This document shows positions 23,971 through 28,728 of a DNA stretch of 28,728 nt, one piece after another. Each line of letters starts with the position of its first letter. Positions within the stretch are counted from its first letter, which is position 1. Source of the stretch: an uncultured Bacteroidaceae bacterium (lineage in GTDB: Bacteria > Bacteroidota > Bacteroidia > Bacteroidales > Bacteroidaceae). The stretch lies in contig CAJGCU010000021.1 of assembly GCA_904501945.1 (NCBI GenBank), forward strand, positions 1 through 28,728, read 5' to 3'. The position numbers and the translations under genes were made by a program. The notes under the pieces were generated by a model. That model ran no database searches and was not told the origin of the DNA. It saw only the letters and a list, made by a program, of their open reading frames with translations.

Positions 23971-24946
23971 ATGACACGTGATTTTTCTTTAGATATTATA
24001 CGGATCTTGGCATGTGTGATGATTGTGCTGATGCACTCTCCGATGCCTGATTTGGGAACTGCTGGTGTTGTATTGTGTGGGGTTAGTTATCTGACAGCAC
24101 CAGGAATAGGGCTGTTTTTATGGTCAGCGGGGCTTTGCTGCTGAAGAAGAAAATGAGCAAACCTTTTGATACCAAGCTGTTCCTACAGAAGCGATTCTCG
24201 AAGATTCTGATTCCATTGGTATTTTGGAGTTTGGTGGGATGGGGATTGGAACAGTTGGGAATCCGTAACAAGGAATTAGGTGTTTTGTGGTTTATGTATT
24301 GTTTGGCAGGGATTTATCTGCTAACTCCGATTCTGTCCAGATGGCTGTGTGGAGCAAGTGTGAAGGAAGTGGAGTTTTATCTGCTGTTGTGGTTGTTGGC
24401 TATGTGTGTTCCCTTAGTGGAAATATGGATGCCTATAAATGAAGGTGATACGAGTCTGTTGTATTACTTTCATGGATATGTTGGTTATTATGTGTTAGGG
24501 TTCTATTTGCAGAATTATAAAGGAAAAGGTTGGTTGTGGACGAATCCCGGAAAGGTTATGTTGGGAATTGTTCTGCTGCTTTTCTCTATCGTGCTTCCTT
24601 TGGTTTTGTTTATCCTTCAAATAGAGGTGGATTTCTATAGGGTATGCTGGTATTTGAGTATAACTGTAGCTTTGCAGTGTGTGGCTTGGTGGAGTTTGGT
24701 AAAGAAGATGATGAAAGCGGCAACTCAACTGCCTGCGTGGGTAGGTGTTCTGTCTAATTTGTGTTTTGGTATATATCTTGTTCATATATTGGTGATGAGA
24801 AATTTCTTGTGGAAAATGGAGTGGATGATGAATATGAATGGGATTGTACAAATCTTGGTGTGCACAATCCTAACTTTTTTGATTAGTGTTGCTATTGTTG
24901 GGGTATTTCTAAAATTCCATATATGAGGAAGGTGATAGGGTGTTGA
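23971..24946 (+). pseudogene. Acyltransferase-3 (OafA-type O-acetyltransferase), frameshifted
   Basis: Integral membrane acyltransferases of this family acetylate polysaccharides. The gene begins at ATG 23971 (AGGG just upstream) with 'DFSLDIIRILACVMIVLMHS', the typical first helix with Arg and His, and runs to a stop at 24142-24144. The rest of the family pattern ('MVSGALLLKKKMSKPFDTKLF', 'QKRFSKILIPLVFWSLVGW', 'VLWFMYCLAGIYLLTPIL', 'LCFGIYLVHILVMRNFLW') continues in another frame from 24120. One extra T in the five-T run 24115-24119 would join them as 'GLFFMVSGALLL'. Near 24915 a second one-base shift would exchange the stop at 24926 for 'PYMRKVIGC' ending at 24946, a common type of end for this family. 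A sequencing error or phase variation is possible; with two lesions, decay is likelier. Confidence 0.82.
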
Positions 24947-25033
24947 TTATCAATGATTATAAGTGATAATACTCTTTCTCATACCGTTAAGCAACAAATC
25001 TATATACAGCGAATAGACTTTAAGAAAAGGGTT

Positions 25034-25129
25034 TTACAGATTCCACGGATGTGAGCCTTGCTCGGCTCTTTGGGTAATCAGTTGCAGTCAGCAGCATAAA
25101 AATTTGTGTAATCTGTGCAATCCGTGAGA
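25034..25129 (+). repeat. CACRGAT-arm repeat, copy at 25.0 kb
   Basis: Left arm TTTACAGATTCCACGGAT lacks the outermost TCTCAC. Hairpin 1 is GAGCC-TTGCTC-GGCTC, hairpin 2 GTTGC-AGTCA-GCAGC (one G-T pair replaces A-T). The right arm is three units ending ATCCGTGAGA. It lies between the acyltransferase remnant and the next GT4 gene; nothing else is seen in 24947-25143. Confidence 0.85.
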
Positions 25130-25143
25130 AAAAAGAATAACCG

Positions 25144-26355
25144 ATGAAACCACGCATTCTCATATTGATGCATTATATGGAGTTGGGCGGGGCGGAGAGT
25201 GCCTTGCTGGGGCTCTTGCAGAGTGTTGACCCTGCTCGTGCAGAGGTGGATGTGTTCATCTATAGCCATCGGGGGGAGTTGATGGAGTTTGTGCCGAGGG
25301 ATAAGGTGATGTTGCTGCCTGAGATGGAGGCGTATTCCTTGACGGAGAAGCCGATGGGTGAGGTGGTGAAGCGAGGGTATTGGCGATTGGCTGTGACGAG
25401 GATGGTGGGACGGCTGCAAGCGGCGGCGTTTGTCAAGAAGCATCAGGAGGATGAGAGGCCTTGTGAGTGTGGCACGTTCTTTCAGCAGAGGATGACGTGG
25501 CGTGTGTTGCCAGAGATTCAGCCAGAGGTGGAATATGATTTGGCTATCAGTTTCTTGACACCGCATTATATTGTGCTGAATCGGGTGAGGGCAAAGAAGA
25601 AGGTGGGATGGATTCATACGGATTATACGCGTATTCAGGTGGATGTGGAGGCGGAACTGAAGATGTGGGAACGGTTGGATTATATTGGCTGCATCAGTGA
25701 GGAGGTGGGAAACCGGTTCTGTGAGGTCTTCCCTTCTTTGAAGGGGAAATTGGTGCAGATAGAGAATATCTTGAATACTGATTTTATCAGGAGTCGTGCC
25801 AAGGAGGAGGCTGTTTCGCTATGTGAGGATGCTTCTGTGGTTAAGTTGCTGACGATTGGCCGCTTTTCCCCTGCAAAAAAAATGGAGGATATACCGTTCC
25901 TTTGTAGGAGGATTCGAGAAAAAGGGATTGATGTTCGATGGTTTATCATCGGATATGGCAGTAAGGAGATTGAAGAGGTGGTGCGTGAGAATGCAGAGAA
26001 GGAGGGTGTGGCAGACCATGTCGTGATTTTGGGAAAGAAAAAAAATCCTTATCCTTATATTCAGGCTTGTGACCTTTATGTTCAGCCCAGCCGTTATGAG
26101 GGGAAGTCTATCACGGTGAGGGAGGCGCAGATATTGTGCAAGCCTGTTATCATCACGGATTATCCGACAGCGTTGTCGCAGGTACAGGATGGTGTGGATG
26201 GCGTGATTGTGCCGATGGAGGTGGAAGCGTGTGCTGCGAGGATGGCGGAGTTCATTGCTGATGTGTCCAGGCAGAGGAGGATCGTGGAGTATCTGCAAAC
26301 GCATGACTATGGGAATGAGAATGAGGTGAATAAAATATATGATTTGTTGAGATGA
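25144..26355 (+). CDS. GT4 glycosyltransferase
   Basis: A 403-aa GT-B enzyme: 'ILILMHYMELGGAESALLGL', 'KKVGWIHTDYTRIQ', 'LLTIGRFSPAKKMEDIPFLC', 'WFIIGYGSKEIEE', 'VVILGKKKNPYPYI' and 'QPSRYEGKSITVREAQIL' with both EX7E glutamates. C-terminal helices are complete. It is related to the other GT4 genes but has a different base composition: third positions are rich in G and the codon choice differs from the AT-rich genes before 24 kb, suggesting another origin or insertion date. It directly follows a repeat copy and begins the last coupled trio; its stop overlaps the GT32 start by 4 nt. Confidence 0.93.
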   Translation: MKPRILILMHYMELGGAESALLGLLQSVDPARAEVDVFIYSHRGELMEFVPRDKVMLLPEMEAYSLTEKPMGEVVKRGYWRLAVTRMVGRLQAAAFVKKHQEDERPCECGTFFQQRMTWRVLPEIQPEVEYDLAISFLTPHYIVLNRVRAKKKVGWIHTDYTRIQVDVEAELKMWERLDYIGCISEEVGNRFCEVFPSLKGKLVQIENILNTDFIRSRAKEEAVSLCEDASVVKLLTIGRFSPAKKMEDIPFLCRRIREKGIDVRWFIIGYGSKEIEEVVRENAEKEGVADHVVILGKKKNPYPYIQACDLYVQPSRYEGKSITVREAQILCKPVIITDYPTALSQVQDGVDGVIVPMEVEACAARMAEFIADVSRQRRIVEYLQTHDYGNENEVNKIYDLLR

Positions 26356-27077
26356 TTCCAAAGATTATTCATTATTGCTGGTTTGGTGGAAAGCCATTGC
26401 CGCCATCTGCTCTGAAGTGCAAGAAGAGTTGGGAAAAGTTCTTTCCTGACTATGAGATAAAGGAGTGGAATGAGGAAAACTTTGATATTGGCATGATGCC
26501 TTTCACTCGTGAAGCGTATGCTGCAAAAAAATATGCTTTTGTGAGCGATGTGGCACGTTTTTGGGTTTTATATCAGGAAGGCGGTTTGTACTTTGATACT
26601 GATGTTGAGGTTATTGCCTCTATGGAGGATATTATAGAAAAAGGACCTTTCATGGGGATTGAAGCAATGGATGTATACGAAAAAGGGTGGCCTGCTGTTG
26701 CTCCGGGTTTAGGATTGGGTGTTGAGCCCTTTCATCCATTTTATGGAGAAATTCTTGCGCATTATAAGGGGTGTCATTTTTGTGATAGCCAAGGCGTTCA
26801 ATTACCAGGAACAGTTGTTATGCATACAACTCAAATGCTTAAAGAAAAAGGACTACAACCTTCTAAGGAACTTCAGCAGGTAGCAGGGATATGGATATAT
26901 CCTCAAGATTACTTCTGTCCTTTTGAAGATGCTACAGGTATCCTGAGAAAAACGGTTAATACTCGAACTATTCATTGGTATTCTAAAACGTGGGTAGGGT
27001 TGCCTGATTGGTATTTTAAGCTAACACGTTTATTGCACCAGATATTTGGTGTTCACTTTTTTGCTAAATTTAGATGA
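26352..27077 (+). CDS. GT32 (capsular/Och1-like) glycosyltransferase
   Basis: A 241-aa GT-A type enzyme. It starts 'IPKIIHYCWFGGKPLP', then 'FPDYEIKEWNEENFDI', 'AAKKYAFVSDVARFWVLYQE', 'GGLYFDTDVEV' (DXD metal site D82 and D84) and 'TIHWYSKTW', all typical of bacterial GT32 capsule transferases, which retain the anomeric configuration. Length is normal. The gene overlaps its neighbours by 4 nt on both sides. It is likely to add a sugar (mannose- or galactose-type donors are common in the family) at the cytoplasmic face; the donor cannot be told from the sequence. Confidence 0.93.
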   Translation: MIPKIIHYCWFGGKPLPPSALKCKKSWEKFFPDYEIKEWNEENFDIGMMPFTREAYAAKKYAFVSDVARFWVLYQEGGLYFDTDVEVIASMEDIIEKGPFMGIEAMDVYEKGWPAVAPGLGLGVEPFHPFYGEILAHYKGCHFCDSQGVQLPGTVVMHTTQMLKEKGLQPSKELQQVAGIWIYPQDYFCPFEDATGILRKTVNTRTIHWYSKTWVGLPDWYFKLTRLLHQIFGVHFFAKFR

Positions 27078-28279
27078 ATGCATTACCGATAGGTCCCACA
27101 TTGGTGCCACAGTTATATTATTGGGCGGTATTTCTTTTCTGCCTATTTCTCTATTTCAATTATTCAGGCTCGGATAATTGCGATAAGTTGCTGAAGAAGA
27201 ACTCGATGTATCCAGCGTTGATTTTGACGCTGTTCCTGATGGTATATATGGGTCTGCGTCCAGTCAGTCATACGTTTGGAGATACGGTGAATTATGCGTA
27301 CATATATAGGAATGCTGCCGGATTGGCTTTCTTTTCTCCTGATTTTGAAGAAGAGTGGTTATGGGATTTTATTTTGCAAACTTGCAAGCAGTCTGGTTTC
27401 ACGGTTAATATGTGGTTTTTCATTATCGAGATAGGATATTTAGGTTTTGTGTTTCTGGGGCTTCGAAAGTTGTTGCACGAGAATCCGTGGATGGGAATGC
27501 TGTTTTTCTTATCAGCTTTTTCTACATTCTCATTTGGTACTAATGGTATCCGTAACGGCTTGGCTTGTTCCATGGTGATTTTTGCCTTTGCCATTGCTGC
27601 GAACCGGAATATAGGCCAACTGATTATTGCTGCGATTGTGCTGGTGCTGGCATTTGGTATCCATCGTTCTACGGCATTGCCTATTATTGCTTTCTTTGTG
27701 GCTTCCTATCTCATCAAGTCTCCTAAAGTTGCTATCGGTTTCTGGGTGGCTAGCATCGGACTGTCTGTGGTGTTGGGGGATTACTTTACGAATTTCTTTA
27801 TGGGATTGGGGTTTGATGACCGAATGACTTCCTATGGAACTTCGATGGATAAATACAAGGAATCTTTTTCTAATGCGGGTTTTCGTTGGGACTTCTTGCT
27901 GTATAGTGCGATGCCGGTGTGGCTGACATGGTATGTCTGCAAGAAGGTGGATGAGGGGAAAGCTATGTATGGAGAAACGATGGAGGAAATCGAGACGGGG
28001 GTTCCGGGTGCTGGCCGAATAGCAGATGCCCATAGCATGCGGGTATTTTATATCTTGTCAACAACTTATATGTTAGCTAATGCCTTTTGGGTGATGGTGA
28101 ACAAGGCGGCGTTCAGTAACCGTTTTGCCTATTTGAGCTGGTTCATGTATCCTGTTGTCATTGCATACGCGGTGATTCGACTGCATATATGGGAGGACCA
28201 AGATAAAAAGGCCGGTTTGATACTTGCTGCGCATGCAGGATTTACGTTGGGTATGTATTTGATAGGTAAATTGTTCTAA
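27074..28279 (+). CDS. EpsG-family Wzy-like polysaccharide polymerase
   Basis: A 401-aa membrane protein with about ten hydrophobic helices. EpsG-type motifs: 'MGLRPVSHTFGDTVNYAYIY' (GxR...GDT..Y), 'FSFGTNGIRNGLACSMVIFA' and 'FGIHRSTALPIIAFFV'. Such proteins polymerise flipped repeat units on the periplasmic side, so this is the probable Wzy partner of the flippase at 17606. A hydrophilic insert lies before the last helices (about 285-325, 'KKVDEGKAMYGETMEEIETG'). It is the last gene of the locus; downstream there are only inverted repeat copies. A small stem (ACTCG / CGAGT, 28287-28309) follows it without a T-run. Confidence 0.9.
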   Translation: MNALPIGPTLVPQLYYWAVFLFCLFLYFNYSGSDNCDKLLKKNSMYPALILTLFLMVYMGLRPVSHTFGDTVNYAYIYRNAAGLAFFSPDFEEEWLWDFILQTCKQSGFTVNMWFFIIEIGYLGFVFLGLRKLLHENPWMGMLFFLSAFSTFSFGTNGIRNGLACSMVIFAFAIAANRNIGQLIIAAIVLVLAFGIHRSTALPIIAFFVASYLIKSPKVAIGFWVASIGLSVVLGDYFTNFFMGLGFDDRMTSYGTSMDKYKESFSNAGFRWDFLLYSAMPVWLTWYVCKKVDEGKAMYGETMEEIETGVPGAGRIADAHSMRVFYILSTTYMLANAFWVMVNKAAFSNRFAYLSWFMYPVVIAYAVIRLHIWEDQDKKAGLILAAHAGFTLGMYLIGKLF

Positions 28280-28333
28280 AGAAATACTCGTAGAACAACG
28301 CGAGTTCGATATAATAAAAATATGTTTTTGTAG

Positions 28334-28379
28334 TGCCTCGCAAAGCTTCATGTCCGTGGACTCTGTGTTATCTGTGAGA
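28334..28379 (-). repeat. CACRGAT-arm repeat, inverted copy A (partial)
   Basis: Only the part from hairpin 1 (GCCTCGCAAAGC) to the outer arm (ATCTGTGAGAG) remains, read from the opposite strand relative to the copies at 15-25 kb. The linker to copy B (AGGAAAAAACTTATTACTTG) is the same as the linker between B and C. Confidence 0.78.
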
Positions 28380-28399
28380 GGAAAAAACTTATTACTTGG

Positions 28400-28506
28400 G
28401 CTCACGGATGGCACGGATTACACAGATTATTTTGTTGCTGACTGCAACTTGTTTCCTAAAGAGCCTCGCAAAGCTTACATCCGTGGACTCTGTGATATCT
28501 GTGAGA
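28400..28506 (-). repeat. CACRGAT-arm repeat, inverted copy B (complete)
   Basis: Plus-strand reading: CTCACGGAT, GCACGGATT and ACACAGATT, then GTTGC-TGACT-GCAAC, then GAGCCTCGCAAAGCTT, then three units ending ATCTGTGAGAG. It is identical to copy C from its start through hairpin 2 and GAGCCTCGCAA. Confidence 0.85.
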
Positions 28507-28526
28507 GGAAAAAACTTATTACTTGG

Positions 28527-28635
28527 GCTCACGGATGGCACGGATTACACAGATTATTTTGTTGCTGACTGCAACTTGTTTCCTAAAGAGCCTCGCAAGG
28601 CTCCATATCCGTGGACTCTGTGATATCTGGGAGAG
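28527..28635 (-). repeat. CACRGAT-arm repeat, inverted copy C (complete)
   Basis: Starts 127 bp after copy B with the same sequence. Hairpin 1 is GAGCC-TCGCAA-GGCTC (perfect). The last arm unit is altered (ATCTGGGAGAG instead of ATCTGTGAGAG). Confidence 0.85.
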
Positions 28636-28728
28636 AAGAAAATTACTTAAAATTTGCTTGTGATTTACTTTCTAAGAGAGTTATGGCATTTACTTTCATG
28701 GAAAGGAAATAGATTTATCGTAGAAATC

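Larger units (their letters stand above)
28280..28728. other. Gene-free end of the window with inverted repeat copies
   Basis: No gene starts or ends here with support. 28334-28635 holds three CACRGAT-arm repeats in reverse orientation; 28636-28728 is AT-rich with nothing I recognise. Small open frames through the repeats shift frame between copies and are not believed. Confidence 0.6.

Noticed and set aside
17606..28279. A biosynthetic or defence island rather than a capsule locus
   Set aside because: The flippase, EpsG-type polymerase, Wza/Wzc-like pair and seven transferases give a consistent Wzx/Wzy-dependent polysaccharide pathway; no nuclease, methylase or defence motif was seen.
28350..28623. 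Overlapping small plus-strand frames through the inverted repeats
   Set aside because: The 127-bp period shifts the frame between copies, so the same peptide appears in two frames. It is repeat sequence, not a gene.

Overview
The window looks like a chromosomal segment from the phylum Bacteroidota, order Bacteroidales, most likely Prevotella or a close relative. Reasons: promoter -7 boxes of the form TAnnTTTG, a DUF4837 lipoprotein, a folP-cdaA pair, a large surface protein of the 'LLTQGWRRYDW' type, and start codons without clear Shine-Dalgarno sequences. I assigned function by recognising motifs in the translations; no database search was possible.

Region 1 (1-4683) is mostly housekeeping. 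It holds the 3' end of a large carboxypeptidase-regulatory/MG2-like surface protein on the + strand. Facing it is a minus-strand operon, folP-cdaA-murF (dihydropteroate synthase, diadenylate cyclase, cell-wall ligase).

Region 2 (4690-11941) reads on the + strand. It has a GH105 unsaturated rhamnogalacturonyl hydrolase followed by a DUF4837 lipoprotein, then a small 2[4Fe-4S] ferredoxin with its own promoter and terminator. A translationally coupled pair follows: a GH2 glycosidase and a CE12 rhamnogalacturonan acetylesterase. The GH105, GH2 and CE12 enzymes together suggest pectin (rhamnogalacturonan I) side-chain and backbone trimming, although no SusC/SusD pair is present.

Region 3 (12135-28279) is an exopolysaccharide or capsule locus, all on the + strand. 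It starts with a promoter and a leader of about 200 nt, then a Wza-like export lipoprotein and a Wzc-like tyrosine autokinase. Next come four GT4 glycosyltransferases, a Wzx flippase, a GT2 transferase, a nucleotidyltransferase-like protein, a DGxHR (ParB/sulfiredoxin-fold) protein, a frameshifted acyltransferase-3 pseudogene, a GT32 transferase and an EpsG-type Wzy polymerase. Most genes from 19082 to 23958, and again from 25144 to 28279, overlap stop-to-start, so they are probably translationally coupled. No priming glycosyl-phosphate transferase, nucleotide-sugar gene or UpxY-like antiterminator is present.

The most unusual content is non-coding. A family of repeats of about 95-108 bp lies in the gaps of the polysaccharide locus (15.7 kb, three copies at 17.0-17.4 kb, 25.0 kb, three inverted copies at 28.3-28.6 kb). 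Each has arms built of two or three 9-bp CACRGAT repeats facing each other around two small conserved hairpins, so it could fold as a three-way junction. Copies bracket the most AT-rich glycosyltransferase cassette, which suggests they act as exchange points. Separate 7-, 8- and 9-bp-period tandem repeats sit inside murF, next to several start codons, and in an inverted octamer array before the polysaccharide promoter.
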